A stretch of DNA of 64,000 nucleotides from Duncaniella sp. (GCA_029056055.1 JAIDCC010000014.1:57300-121299); one strand, 5' to 3'. Counted from the stretch's first letter, positions 18,814 through 28,697 are shown. Numbers and translations: made by a program. The notes: generated by a model not told the origin, from the letters alone.

Positions 18814-20490
18814 ATGAAGAAATCATATTTCAAATATCTCATACTCGGGATTTTCAGTCTGTCGCTCGCATCGTGCGACCTCGACATGGAGCCCGAAACC
18901 AGCTTCACCGATGCCGGCTACTGGAAGTCGGAAGGTGACCTCCGCGGCGCCTGCAACCGCTTCTACGAGCAGATGAACGGCAACAACGACCTCGGCGACG
19001 GATTCAAGCACGACTATCGTTCGGACGAGCTCACGAGCGGAGGCGCCAACTCAATCAGCTCGGGCAACGTGCAGGTGCCCACCACCAACGGCGCGTGGAC
19101 CGATGCCTACTGGCGCATCTTCATCGCCAACAACATCATCGAGAAAGCACCCCGCGCCAACGTTGACGAAAACACCCTCAACCGCTACCTCGCCGAAGCC
19201 CGCTTCTTCCGCGCTTACTACTACTTCGAGCTGGTCAAGAAATACGGCGATGTGCCCTTGCTGCTCAAAGCCATCAACTCGACCGTCGACCCCGACATCA
19301 TGATGCCCCGCACCCCGCGTGCCGACGTTATCGCTCAGGTCTACGACGACCTCGACTTCGCAGCCAAGTGGCTTCCCGACATCGACAAACTCGACAAGTG
19401 GGGACACGTAGCGGCTCAGGCTGCCACCGCCATGAAGGTGAGAGTAGGTCTCTACGAAGGCACCCACATGAAGTATCACGGTGAAAAAGGCGACAACACC
19501 ACACACTTCAAGACAGCAGTCGCCGCGGCTCAGGAACTCATCAACAGCAAGAAGTTTGAGCTCTATCCCGACTTCAACCTCCTCTTCCAGGACGTAGCCG
19601 AAGGTCGTCAGAACAAGGAGAATATCTTCGTCAAGGAATACGGTCCCAACGGCTCGGCCGCCACTACCACCCACGGCACCATCCGCCAGATGGAAAACTC
19701 GGTGAGCCTCACCCGCAACGTAGTAGACCTCTTCCTCTACACCGACGGTCTGCCCCGCGAGAAGTCACCTCTGGTGATTTCGCCCGAGACCAGCTATGAC
19801 GACGTATTCACCAACCGTGACCCCCGTCTTTCGATGACGTGCTACAAGATTGGTGAAGAAGCCTACAAGGGAGCATTCTCTCCCCACAACTTCCACCGCG
19901 GCTACAGCCTCAAGAAAGGTTTCGACCTGACCCAGTGGTCGACCAACAGCAAGGAATGGACCGACTGGATGAACATCCGCTACGCCGAAGTGCTCATCTC
20001 TTACGCCGAGGCACTCTACGAACTCAACGGTGCCATCACCGACAGTCAGCTTGACGAGACCGTCAATGCCCTCCGTCGCCGCGTAGGCATGCCCGCCATG
20101 CTCACCAACCAGTTTGCATCGGCCAACGGTCTGAACATGCTCGAAGAAATCCGCCGCGAGCGCACCGTGGAATTCATCGACGAAAACAAGCGCTATGACG
20201 ACATCATCCGCTGGAAGATTGCCGAAAAAGTGCTTCCCGTCGACATCATCGGAGCCCTCTGCATCGCCGACGAAACCTCGCAGAACAAGTACACCGAACT
20301 CTCCGACCGTCTGACCGTCAACGGCAAGCTCCGCGACAAGACCCGCTACGGCACACAGAGCGACATCTACGTCATCGAATTTGCCGAAGACCGCCGCTTC
20401 GACGTCAACAAGGATTATCTCTATCCCGTGCCCCTGCACGAAATCGCGCAGTCGGGTGGTGCAGTGACCCAGAACCCCGGCTGGAAGTAA
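18814..20490 (+). CDS. SusD/RagB family surface glycan-binding lipoprotein
   Basis: 558 residues. A lipobox (SLASC, Cys about residue 20) anchors it to the outer membrane. The helical SusD scaffold is visible: ARFFRAYYYFELVKKYGDVPL (given here as its recognisable core FRAYYYFELVKKYGDVP), then RRVGMPA and EEIRRERTVEF near the C-terminus, and a terminal YPVPLHEI followed by NPGWK. It forms the lid over the SusC pore. It is translated 18 bp after susC. Confidence 0.95.
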   Translation: MKKSYFKYLILGIFSLSLASCDLDMEPETSFTDAGYWKSEGDLRGACNRFYEQMNGNNDLGDGFKHDYRSDELTSGGANSISSGNVQVPTTNGAWTDAYWRIFIANNIIEKAPRANVDENTLNRYLAEARFFRAYYYFELVKKYGDVPLLLKAINSTVDPDIMMPRTPRADVIAQVYDDLDFAAKWLPDIDKLDKWGHVAAQAATAMKVRVGLYEGTHMKYHGEKGDNTTHFKTAVAAAQELINSKKFELYPDFNLLFQDVAEGRQNKENIFVKEYGPNGSAATTTHGTIRQMENSVSLTRNVVDLFLYTDGLPREKSPLVISPETSYDDVFTNRDPRLSMTCYKIGEEAYKGAFSPHNFHRGYSLKKGFDLTQWSTNSKEWTDWMNIRYAEVLISYAEALYELNGAITDSQLDETVNALRRRVGMPAMLTNQFASANGLNMLEEIRRERTVEFIDENKRYDDIIRWKIAEKVLPVDIIGALCIADETSQNKYTELSDRLTVNGKLRDKTRYGTQSDIYVIEFAEDRRFDVNKDYLYPVPLHEIAQSGGAVTQNPGWK

Positions 20491-20518
20491 AAACACCTAA
20501 ATCTCCAAACCAGAAACA

Positions 20519-21166
20519 ATGAAACGCTTCATATATTTTGTCGCCACCGTAATGGCGGCACTCTCCCTGAGCTCGTGCAGCGACGACGATTGGGACTACG
20601 ACAAGAGCCTGGAACACGAATACTTCATCACCCCCAAACTCTGGGGCTACGACAAGCCCGGCGCGGCTTCGGGTGTAGGCAGCAACAACTGCGTGTTCTA
20701 CGACGTCAATCAAGGCGAGACAGTGGCTGTCCCCATGGAATTCCACAGCGCCTTCGACCGCAACTACGACGTCACCACCTACTACTGGACCGCTCCGAAA
20801 CCTGATGGCGAAAAGTATATTGACAAACTCAACAAATATACCAACGACGACCTCATCGCCTACGAAGGCCCCGAACTCGTCCGCGGCGTAGACTACGAAG
20901 TTGTCGATGCCAAGGGTAACGTCCTGACTCCCGGTGCCGACGGCGCTTTCAAGCTCGAATGGCCCCACGCACTGGCCGGAGTGCAGAACATCTATATCAA
21001 AGCTCTTCCCGGAGGTAAAAAAGGTTCGTTCAACGTTCAGACGGTAAGTCCCGAAGCTCCCACGCCCAGCGCATCGGAAGTGTCGACGACCTACCAGTAT
21101 GAAACGAAGCAGTTCGCGGTACGCATCGTCTCGTATAACTACCGCGTGACCATCAATGTAAGATAA
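20519..21166 (+). CDS. SusE-position surface lipoprotein of unknown family
   Basis: 215 residues with a lipobox (LSSC, Cys about residue 20) followed by Asp residues, typical of export to the outer face. The body is beta-rich, with VPMEFHSAFDRNYDVTTYYW suggesting an Ig-like domain (about 75-95). It is the third gene of the susCD operon, 28 bp after susD, where glycan-binding accessory lipoproteins are usually found. No catalytic motif is seen. A strong terminator follows, so it ends this transcription unit. Confidence 0.75.
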   Translation: MKRFIYFVATVMAALSLSSCSDDDWDYDKSLEHEYFITPKLWGYDKPGAASGVGSNNCVFYDVNQGETVAVPMEFHSAFDRNYDVTTYYWTAPKPDGEKYIDKLNKYTNDDLIAYEGPELVRGVDYEVVDAKGNVLTPGADGAFKLEWPHALAGVQNIYIKALPGGKKGSFNVQTVSPEAPTPSASEVSTTYQYETKQFAVRIVSYNYRVTINVR

Positions 21167-21270
21167 CTGTTCTACGTTGTCATAACTCTTCATTCATATA
21201 GAAGATTGACTTAAGGTTGACGCATCAGGCGGTCAGTGATGATAGCCTGACACTAATCACAAGCAACGGG

Positions 21271-21314
21271 ACATTCCCGGTAGCTTTCAGCCACCGGGAA
21301 TGTTTCTATTTTTT
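21271..21314 (+). terminator. Rho-independent terminator of the susCD operon
   Basis: An 11-bp perfect stem (21271-21281 with 21293-21303, ACATTCCCGGT) is followed by TTCTATTTTTT. It lies 31 bp before the GH5 start, so some read-through must feed GH5 or GH5 has its own weak promoter. Confidence 0.85.
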
Positions 21315-21344
21315 GACACGTTGTTTTTAAAACACTTATTCAAT

Positions 21345-22589
21345 ATGAAACTCCTGAATACCATAATATTAGCAAGTGCATTCGTGCTTGCGGGGTGTGG
21401 GGGAGGAGAGAAGACGGCCGAAGCGGACGATGCACGGTTTGTCAGGGTAGAAGGCGAAAATCTCGTCACTCCCGACGGCGACAAGCTCTTCATCGTCGGC
21501 ACAAATCTCGGCAACTGGCTCAATCCGGAGGGCTACATGTTCGGCTTCGGCAGGACAAACTCGCCCCGACAGATAAACGACCTTTTCTGCGAGCTTGTCG
21601 GGCCTGACTTCACCGCCGACTTCTGGCAGAAATTCAAGGATACCTACATCACCCGCGAAGACATCGACTACATAGCGTCGACCGGTGCAAATACCATCCG
21701 CCTTCCCTTCCACTACAAGCTCTTCACCGACGAAGACTACATGGGACTGACGTCGGCACAGGACGGATTTGCCCGCGTTGACAGTGTGGTAGGGTGGTGT
21801 CGCGACAACGGCCTCTATCTTATCCTCGATATGCACGATGCCCCCGGCGGACAGACGGGCGACAACATCGACGACTCCTACGGATATCCCTGGCTCTTCA
21901 CGAGCGAAAAATCGCAGCAGCAGTTTGTCGACATCTGGCGCCGGATTGCCGACCGCTATAAGAACGAACCCGTCATCCTCGGATACGAACTCATCAACGA
22001 ACCGATTTCGTCGAGACTCGCCGACAAAGACTCGCTCAATACTAAACTCGAACCTCTCCAGAAGCGTGCCGTGGCCGCCATCCGCGAGGTCGACAAGAAC
22101 CACGTCATTCTCATCGGCGCTCCGCAGTGGAACAGCAACTTCGAACCGCTCAAGGATACCGATTACGACAACAATCTCCTCTTCACCTGTCACCGTTACG
22201 GCGGCGAACCTACCCCCGAAGCTATCAAAAGCTACATTGACTTCCGCGACAAATCGGGCAAGCCGATGTATATGGGCGAAATCGGACACAATTCCGACCA
22301 ATGGCAGGCTGACTTTGTGAAAACCATGATTGAGAACAATATCGGCTACACGTTCTGGCCTTACAAGAAACGCGACAGTTCTTGCATGGTAGGCATCGGA
22401 ATGCCGGAAGAATGGAAGGAGATAGTGAAATTCTCCGAAGGTCCCCACTTCACCTTCGCTGAAATTCAGGCAGCCCGTCCCGACCAGGCACTCGTGCGCA
22501 AGGCCATGACCGACTATCTCGACAGCTGCCGATTCGTCAACTGCCACCCGCAGGAAAACTACATTCTTTCAATGGGTCTCAAACCCTAA
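21345..22589 (+). CDS. Glycoside hydrolase family 5 lipoprotein (endo-glycanase)
   Basis: 414 residues from the ATG at 21345, which gives a clean lipoprotein signal (FVLAGC). The frame also opens upstream, but that would begin inside the terminator. It is a GH5 TIM barrel with NTIRLPFHY, DMHDAPGGQ, acid/base E219 in LINEPIS, HRYGGE, and nucleophile E312 in YMGEIGHN. GH5 enzymes hydrolyse beta-1,4 or beta-1,3 glucans or mannans; the exact specificity cannot be read. The surface anchor fits an initial cutting role. GH3 follows after 15 bp. Confidence 0.9.
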   Translation: MKLLNTIILASAFVLAGCGGGEKTAEADDARFVRVEGENLVTPDGDKLFIVGTNLGNWLNPEGYMFGFGRTNSPRQINDLFCELVGPDFTADFWQKFKDTYITREDIDYIASTGANTIRLPFHYKLFTDEDYMGLTSAQDGFARVDSVVGWCRDNGLYLILDMHDAPGGQTGDNIDDSYGYPWLFTSEKSQQQFVDIWRRIADRYKNEPVILGYELINEPISSRLADKDSLNTKLEPLQKRAVAAIREVDKNHVILIGAPQWNSNFEPLKDTDYDNNLLFTCHRYGGEPTPEAIKSYIDFRDKSGKPMYMGEIGHNSDQWQADFVKTMIENNIGYTFWPYKKRDSSCMVGIGMPEEWKEIVKFSEGPHFTFAEIQAARPDQALVRKAMTDYLDSCRFVNCHPQENYILSMGLKP

Positions 22590-22604
22590 AAAAGTCATAC
22601 CACA

Positions 22605-24854
22605 ATGAAGAAAATCATAAGCTCAATACTTGTCGGAATGGCCGGCATGACCGCTCTCTCAGCTGCCACGCCCGTCTACCTCGACGAGAGCAAACCGATA
22701 GAGGAGCGCGTGGAGGATGCCCTTTCACGTATGACCCTCGAAGAAAAGGTGGCGATGCTTCACGCACAGTCGAAATTTTCGTCGGCCGGCGTGCCTCGTC
22801 TGGGCATCCCTGAATTCTGGACCACCGACGGCCCTCACGGCATTCGCCCGGAGGTGCTTTGGGATGAATGGCGTCAGGCCGGTTGGACCAACGACTCCTG
22901 CGTCGCATTTCCCGCCCTCACCTGTCTGGCCGCAACGTGGAACCCCGAAGTGGCCCACCTCTACGGCAAGAGCATAGGCGAAGAAGCCCGCTACCGCGGC
23001 AAGGATATCCTGCTCGGCCCGGGCGTCAACATCTACCGCACACCGCTCAACGGCCGCAACTTCGAATACATGGGTGAAGACCCCTACCTTGCTTCGGTGA
23101 TGGTGGTGCCCTACGTCAAGGGCGTGCAGGAAAACGGAGTGGCTGCATGCGTGAAGCACTACGCGCTCAACAACCACGAAGTCAACCGCCACACCACAAA
23201 CGTCATCATCGACGACCGCGCGCTCTACGAAATCTATCTTCCGGCGTTCAAGGCAGCCGTTCAGGATGGCGGTGCGTGGAGCATCATGGGCAGCTACAAT
23301 CTCTACAAAGACCAGCACGCCTGCCATAACAGCTACCTCCTCAACGACATTCTCAAAGGCGAATGGGGTTTCGACGGGGTAGTGGTTTCTGACTGGGGTG
23401 GCACTCACGACACTCCCGAGGCCATAGCCAACGGTCTCGACATGGAATTTGGCAGCTGGACCAACGGTCTGACCAACGGATCGAGCAACGCCTATGACAA
23501 TTACTATCTTGCCACGCCTTATCTGAAACTCCTCGCCGAGGGTAAGGCCGACACGAAGCAACTTGATGAGAAAGTGCGCCGCGTGCTGCGACTCGCGTTC
23601 CGCACCACCATGGACCGCACCCGTCCTTACGGGTCGCTCTGCTCGCCCGAGCACCTTGAGGCAGCCCGTAAAATCGGTCAGGAAGGCATCGTGCTCCTCA
23701 AAAACAAGGGTGTTCTCCCCATCAACTGCACCAAACCCGGCTGCCGCGTGGCTGTCGTAGGCGAAAACGCCATCAAGATGATGACCGTAGGTGGCGGCAG
23801 CTCATCGCTCAAAGTGAAATTTGAGAAATCGCCCCTCGACGGACTTCGCGACCGTCTGAAAGATGTGGCCGAAGTGGTCTATGCCCGCGGATATGTAGGC
23901 GACCCCACAGGTGAATACAATGGTGTGGTGACCGGTCAGAACCTCAACGACGACCGTTCGGCCGCCGAACTCATGGCCGAGGCAGTCGAGACGGCTCGCG
24001 GCGCTGATTACGTAATCTTCATCGGCGGTCTCAACAAAGCGGCCGGTCAGGATTGCGAAGACTCCGACCGCGCAGGTCTCGGACTCCCTTACGGTCAGGA
24101 CGAACTGATTTCCGCTCTGGCGAAGGCCAACAAGAACCTCGTGGTAGTCAACATTTCCGGCAATGCCGTGGCAATGCCTTGGGTCAACGAAGCAGGCGCG
24201 ATACTTCAAGCCTGGTATCTCGGCACAGAGTGTGGCAACGCCATCGCCTCGGTGATAGCCGGCGACGTCAATCCTTCAGGCAAGCTTCCCATGACCTTCC
24301 CGAAGAGCCTTGAAGACGTGGGCGCACACGCCCTCGCAACCTATCCCGGTACTCCCCGCAACGACGGCAGCAAGGTGGTGGATTGCAGCTACGACGACGG
24401 CATTTTCGTGGGCTACCGCTGGGCTGAGGCCAATGGCAAAGAGCCTCTCTTCCCCTTCGGTCATGGTCTGAGCTACACCACATTCAAGTATGGAAAAGCC
24501 AACGTCGACAAATCGTCGATGGCAGCCGGAGAGAAGGTGAAGGTCACCGTGCCCGTCACCAATTCCGGAAAATGTGAAGGAGCCGAAGTGGTTCAGCTTT
24601 ATGTCAGCGACCTTCAGGCTTCCGTAGAACGTCCCCGCAAGGAGCTCAAAGGATTTGAGAAAGTTTCTCTCAAGCCGGGCGAGACAAAGGACGTGACGTT
24701 TGAGATTGATGCCGATGCTCTGAGTTTCTTCGACCCCGCACTTCACGCCTGGGTGTGCGAACCCGGTACGTTCGAAGTTCAGGTGGGTGCCTCTTCGGCC
24801 GACATCCGCTCGAAGGCACGTTTTGACTACGTAGATTCCTACGCCCTTAAGTAA
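22605..24854 (+). CDS. Glycoside hydrolase family 3 beta-glycosidase
   Basis: 749 residues with a signal peptide (cut near LSAAT). The GH3 N-terminal barrel has WTTDGPHGIR, KHYALNNHE and the nucleophile D263 in VVSDWGG. The alpha/beta sandwich follows (about 360-590), then a fibronectin-III-like domain at the C-terminus (GAEVVQLYVSD, PRKELKGFEKV). It releases terminal beta-glucose, beta-xylose or similar residues in the periplasm from fragments made by GH5. The stop codon is the TAA inside the terminal TTAAGTAAGT of a repeat element. Confidence 0.95.
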   Translation: MKKIISSILVGMAGMTALSAATPVYLDESKPIEERVEDALSRMTLEEKVAMLHAQSKFSSAGVPRLGIPEFWTTDGPHGIRPEVLWDEWRQAGWTNDSCVAFPALTCLAATWNPEVAHLYGKSIGEEARYRGKDILLGPGVNIYRTPLNGRNFEYMGEDPYLASVMVVPYVKGVQENGVAACVKHYALNNHEVNRHTTNVIIDDRALYEIYLPAFKAAVQDGGAWSIMGSYNLYKDQHACHNSYLLNDILKGEWGFDGVVVSDWGGTHDTPEAIANGLDMEFGSWTNGLTNGSSNAYDNYYLATPYLKLLAEGKADTKQLDEKVRRVLRLAFRTTMDRTRPYGSLCSPEHLEAARKIGQEGIVLLKNKGVLPINCTKPGCRVAVVGENAIKMMTVGGGSSSLKVKFEKSPLDGLRDRLKDVAEVVYARGYVGDPTGEYNGVVTGQNLNDDRSAAELMAEAVETARGADYVIFIGGLNKAAGQDCEDSDRAGLGLPYGQDELISALAKANKNLVVVNISGNAVAMPWVNEAGAILQAWYLGTECGNAIASVIAGDVNPSGKLPMTFPKSLEDVGAHALATYPGTPRNDGSKVVDCSYDDGIFVGYRWAEANGKEPLFPFGHGLSYTTFKYGKANVDKSSMAAGEKVKVTVPVTNSGKCEGAEVVQLYVSDLQASVERPRKELKGFEKVSLKPGETKDVTFEIDADALSFFDPALHAWVCEPGTFEVQVGASSADIRSKARFDYVDSYALK

Positions 24855-24935
24855 GTGGAAAAAATGAATGAACGAATAACCGTATTCCATAATTTTTATT
24901 ATACGTCGGACGTTCTATTTTTAGACCTTACTTAA
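24847..24935. repeat. Short copy of the TTAAGTAAGT foldback repeat (copy A)
   Basis: 89 bp. The left end TTAAGTAAGTGG and the right end ACCTTACTTAA are inverted relative to each other. About 30 bp at each end align with the ends of the 187-bp copy at 59010-59196, including the TGAACrnATAA and CGTTyTATTTTTAG segments, while the middle is missing. It overlaps the last codons of the GH3 gene. Confidence 0.7.
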
Positions 24936-24941
24936 ACAATA

Positions 24942-24988
24942 GTTTGTCATGCAGGCCACGCAGCCGACGCATGGCCTGCATGACAAAC
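24942..24988. repeat. Perfect 17-bp inverted repeat
   Basis: 24942-24958 and 24972-24988 are perfectly complementary (core TTGTCATGCAGGCCA) around a 13-nt loop. No T-tract follows on either strand. It may act as a terminator, an RNA stabiliser or a transposon scar. Confidence 0.75.
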
Positions 24989-25012
24989 CTTATTATTACA
25001 AATCCCCACGCC

Positions 25013-26185
25013 ATGCAAAAACTTCATACGATTTTGAATTTCACCCTTGCAGGGGTCTTCACGCTCGGTCTGTCGGGCTGCGCCTCCTCGCTCAAGGTGA
25101 GCGTCTACAATCCCTCCGACGTAGCTCGCGAGACGGCCGTAGTTGAAATTGACGCCGCTCCCGTAGTAAGCAAATTCGGACATGAGATAGCCGTGACCGA
25201 TGAGCAGGGTAGCCCTGTCACGACGCAGTTCACCTACGACGGAAAATTGCTTCTCGAAGGCGACATTCCGGCCCGCGCAACGCGCCGATTCAAAATCCGT
25301 AAAGCCGATGGCAAACATCCCGCCATGAAGGCTGACACCGTGTGTGTCGGACAGATACGACATGACATGCAGGACGATTATGCGTGGGAAAACGACCGCG
25401 GCGGCTACCGCCTCTACGGACCCTCCTATCGTAACGGAGGCGGAAACGTGAGCGGTTATGATATCTGGACAAAATCGGTGAGCTATCCTGTATTGGCCGA
25501 CCGTTATGACGACCACCGTGTGTGTCGTGCGTCATATCACCGCGACCATGGTTCGGGCATGGATGTCTACACCGTAGGTCGCACCCTCGGCGCCGGAATG
25601 AACGCGCTCGTCGTCGACGGACAGACCGCCTATCCTTGCGCCTACAGCCGCTGCGACATACTCGACAACGGCCCGCTCCGCACTTCGGCGCGTATCACCT
25701 GCTATCCCGAAACTATCGGTGAAGACAGCGGCGTGGTAGAGACACGCATGATTTCTCTCGACAAAGGTTCGTGGCTCAACAAGATAGTCGTGAGCTACGA
25801 AGGCCTCTCGAAAACCTACCCGATGATTAACGGCATCGTGGTGCACAAACAAAATCCGACCGGTTACATCCTCGACCCCGACAAGAGATATCTTGCCTAT
25901 GCGGATTTGACCGACAATCCCGCCGCAGGAAACGGCATCATCTTTATCGGCGTGGTCAACGCCGAGACTCCCGACAATGTGACATATTCCGACCTTTCGG
26001 AGCCACTCGGCGATGCCGTCGGCCACATTATCTCGGAAACCTCTTACCGCCCGGGCGAAAGCTACACCTACTACTGGGGCTCGGGTTGGAGCAAAGGCGG
26101 TGTGCGCGGTCTGAAACCTTGGGCCGCTTATCTCGCCGATTTCAGTGAAACGCTGAAAAATCCTCTTCAGATTACGATTGAATAA
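25013..26185 (+). CDS. DUF4861 lipoprotein of the polysaccharide locus
   Basis: 390 residues from the ATG at 25013, which gives a lipoprotein signal (GLSGC). Starts further upstream would be coded by the 17-bp inverted repeat and are rejected. The body matches DUF4861 as I know it: KVSVYNPSDV at the start, then ENDRGGYRLYGPS, YDIWTKSVSYPVL and TYYWGSGWSKGG near the end. The domain occurs alone or with GH105/GH88-type enzymes in pectin- and uronate-degrading loci and may bind or cut acidic glycans; activity is not established here. Its position between GH3 and GH2 fits the locus. Confidence 0.75.
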   Translation: MQKLHTILNFTLAGVFTLGLSGCASSLKVSVYNPSDVARETAVVEIDAAPVVSKFGHEIAVTDEQGSPVTTQFTYDGKLLLEGDIPARATRRFKIRKADGKHPAMKADTVCVGQIRHDMQDDYAWENDRGGYRLYGPSYRNGGGNVSGYDIWTKSVSYPVLADRYDDHRVCRASYHRDHGSGMDVYTVGRTLGAGMNALVVDGQTAYPCAYSRCDILDNGPLRTSARITCYPETIGEDSGVVETRMISLDKGSWLNKIVVSYEGLSKTYPMINGIVVHKQNPTGYILDPDKRYLAYADLTDNPAAGNGIIFIGVVNAETPDNVTYSDLSEPLGDAVGHIISETSYRPGESYTYYWGSGWSKGGVRGLKPWAAYLADFSETLKNPLQITIE

Positions 26186-26225
26186 CCGGACAATATACAT
26201 CCACAAAAGGCACAGCGATTCTCTA

Positions 26226-26256
26226 AGGTAGTCGTTTTAGGTTTGCACGACTACTT
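26226..26256. promoter_or_regulatory. Imperfect 10-bp inverted repeat before the second GH2 gene
   Basis: AGGTAGTCGT (26226-26235) pairs with ACGACTACTT (26247-26256), with one G-T pair and an 11-nt loop. No T-run follows. An operator or leader structure 45 bp before the next start codon is the simplest reading; the evidence is structural only. Confidence 0.4.
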
Positions 26257-26300
26257 AACTTGGTTAGAAACATTTGGATATTATAGGAAAAGTTGAAATT

Positions 26301-28697
26301 ATGTTGAATATGGTAAAAAGGTTGTTTACTTTCAGTATCGCTGTTTTTATGTTGTGCGGGGGTCTTTGTGCAAAGGTGCCCGTGCAACATAAAACCCGCC
26401 TTTCCGACAATTGGCAATTTCTCCGTCAGGATTTGGGGAGCATCTGGGAATCTGTACGCCCGGCGCGTGCCGGTCAACCCGAGACCGTGCCCCTCTGGCA
26501 GGAAGTCACCCTTCCCCATTGTTTCAATGCCACCGACTGTGTCAATCCCGATGAAAACTACTATCAAGGCCCCGGATGGTATAAGACACTCCTGAGCCTT
26601 GACAACCCCTACGCCTCCGGGCGCACAATTCTCGAATTTGAGGGCGCGGGTCAGAAGACCGACGTCTATGTTTATACAACTAAAGTCGGTTCGCACGTCG
26701 GCGGCTACGACAGCTGGAACGTCGATATCACCGAAGCCGTTGCCTATTTCCTTTCGTCGCCCGGCGCCGAGCGTTTCGGCGGGAAAGTGCCTCTGAGCAT
26801 CCGTTGCGACAACACGCGCGACTCGGAAATGATACCTTCCGACCTCTCTGATTTCAACCTTTACGGAGGTCTCTACCGTTATCTCAATCTCGTATATCTC
26901 CCCCCGGTGAGTGCCTACAGAGTAATAGTGAAGACCGCCGTCGATGAGAAACTAAGGAAAGCCGAAATCAAGGTCGAGGCCACGTTCTACAATCCTTCAG
27001 ATGTGAGAGCGGCCGATGTCACTGTCACAATCATTGCCCCCGACGGCAAAACAGTGGCTACCAAAACGCTTGCAGGCATTACACCTCTCGGGCGGAAGCA
27101 TCTGCTCACTCTCGACCTCGACCGCCCGCAGGCATGGGACGTCGACAATCCTCAGCTTTACACGTGCGAAGTCTCGGTCAGCGCCGACGGCGAGGAAGTG
27201 ACCTCGATGGAGCGTTTCGGCATACGTCATACGGAATTTGTAGAAAAAGGCCCGTTCAAGCTCAACGGGCGCCGTCTCCTGCTTCGTGGCACTCATCGCC
27301 ACGAAGACCATGCCGGAGTTGCCGCCGCAATGACCGAGGAAATGATGCGCGAGGAAATGAAGCTGATTAAGGAAATGGGCGTCAATTTCATACGCCTCGG
27401 CCACTATCAGCAATCGGAAATCATTCTCAATCTCTGCGACAGCCTCGGAATCCTTGTCTGGGAAGAAATACCATGGTGTCGAGGCGGAGTGGGCGGCGAG
27501 CTTTACCGCAATCAAGGGCTGCGCATGATGGAAAACATGATTACTCAACATCATAATCACCCCTCGGTTCTCATCTGGGGACTTGGCAATGAAAACGACT
27601 GGCCCAACGACTTCCCCGAATTCGAGCAGAGTGCGGTGAGAGCCTACATGAGCGAGCTCAACACGCTGGCCCACACTCTCGACCCGAGCCGCATGACCGC
27701 TATCCGTCGCTGCGATTTCTGTTGCGACATCCCCGACGTCTATTCTCCCTCCATCTGGGCAGGGTGGTATAAAGGCAACTTCAAAGACTACCGGAAGTAT
27801 TCGGAAGAGTACTTTGACAAGGTGAAACATTTCCTCCACGTTGAATGGGGTGGCGACAGCCATCCCGGGCGTTTCACCGAGGAGGCCGAGCCGGGCAAGA
27901 ACGATTGGTCGGAGTCCTACGTTGTCCGTCTCATCGACTGGCACCTGAAAGAACAGGAAAACATGCCGTGGCTCACCGGCACAGCCTATTGGCCTTTCAA
28001 AGATTTTTCGACTCCGGTTCGCCCCGAAAATCCCGTCCCTTACGTCAATCAGAAGGGTGTCACCGAGCGCGACCTCACGAAGAAGGAAAGCTATTACGTC
28101 TTTCAGTCTTACTGGACCGACCATCCGATGCTCCGCATTCTGGGGCATTCCCAACCGGAGCGGTGGGGCGAAGACGGCGAACTCAAAGAGGTACTGGTCT
28201 ATTCGAATTGTCCGGAAGTGGAACTCTTTGTCAACGGCGAGAGCTGCGGCACGCGCAAGCGCGACAGTCAGGATTATCCCGCGGCAGGACTCCGATGGAA
28301 CGTCAGGCTGCGTACCGGTGAAAACCAAGTCTCGGCTGTAGGTCGCGCCAAGGATAAGACGCAGGTAAGCGATTCGCTTGTCTGGCATTACGAGACCCGC
28401 CCGTGGGGCGAAGAATATCAGCTGCTCGTAACACACCGTCCCGCCGACGCCGACACCGAATTGATTGAGGTCCGTGTCACCGACAAGGAGGGTCAGACTT
28501 GTCTGGATTCGCGCAGGGTAATCCGCTTCGAACTTGCGGGCGACGGGCAGCTGATTGCCGACCTCGGCACAGCCTCCGGCTCGCGAAAAGTGGAAGTAGC
28601 AAACGGCCACGCTTCTATCAAGGCACGCCGAGGCAAAGGTAAATCCGCGATAGCGGTGAAATCGGACGGCCTCGAAACTCAATTCCTTTTATTCTAA
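26301..28697 (+). CDS. Glycoside hydrolase family 2 beta-glycosidase
   Basis: 798 residues from the ATG at 26301, chosen because it follows an AGGAAAAG purine stretch and begins a good signal peptide (cut near GGLCAK). Domains: GH2 sugar-binding (about 30-190), Ig-like (about 195-300), TIM barrel with acid/base E431 in WGLGNEND and nucleophile E515 in HVEWGGD, then DUF4982-type and Ig-like C-terminal domains. It lacks the malectin-like tail of the first GH2 in the locus, so the two enzymes probably act on different linkages. It is the last gene of the locus and is followed by a terminator. Confidence 0.92.
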   Translation: MLNMVKRLFTFSIAVFMLCGGLCAKVPVQHKTRLSDNWQFLRQDLGSIWESVRPARAGQPETVPLWQEVTLPHCFNATDCVNPDENYYQGPGWYKTLLSLDNPYASGRTILEFEGAGQKTDVYVYTTKVGSHVGGYDSWNVDITEAVAYFLSSPGAERFGGKVPLSIRCDNTRDSEMIPSDLSDFNLYGGLYRYLNLVYLPPVSAYRVIVKTAVDEKLRKAEIKVEATFYNPSDVRAADVTVTIIAPDGKTVATKTLAGITPLGRKHLLTLDLDRPQAWDVDNPQLYTCEVSVSADGEEVTSMERFGIRHTEFVEKGPFKLNGRRLLLRGTHRHEDHAGVAAAMTEEMMREEMKLIKEMGVNFIRLGHYQQSEIILNLCDSLGILVWEEIPWCRGGVGGELYRNQGLRMMENMITQHHNHPSVLIWGLGNENDWPNDFPEFEQSAVRAYMSELNTLAHTLDPSRMTAIRRCDFCCDIPDVYSPSIWAGWYKGNFKDYRKYSEEYFDKVKHFLHVEWGGDSHPGRFTEEAEPGKNDWSESYVVRLIDWHLKEQENMPWLTGTAYWPFKDFSTPVRPENPVPYVNQKGVTERDLTKKESYYVFQSYWTDHPMLRILGHSQPERWGEDGELKEVLVYSNCPEVELFVNGESCGTRKRDSQDYPAAGLRWNVRLRTGENQVSAVGRAKDKTQVSDSLVWHYETRPWGEEYQLLVTHRPADADTELIEVRVTDKEGQTCLDSRRVIRFELAGDGQLIADLGTASGSRKVEVANGHASIKARRGKGKSAIAVKSDGLETQFLLF

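Noticed and set aside
24944..25012. Longer N-terminus for the DUF4861 protein
   Set aside because: It would be coded by the 17-bp inverted repeat and would destroy the lipoprotein signal.
26997..28682. A 561-codon ORF on the minus strand
   Set aside because: Antisense to the second GH2 gene, which has both catalytic Glu residues.
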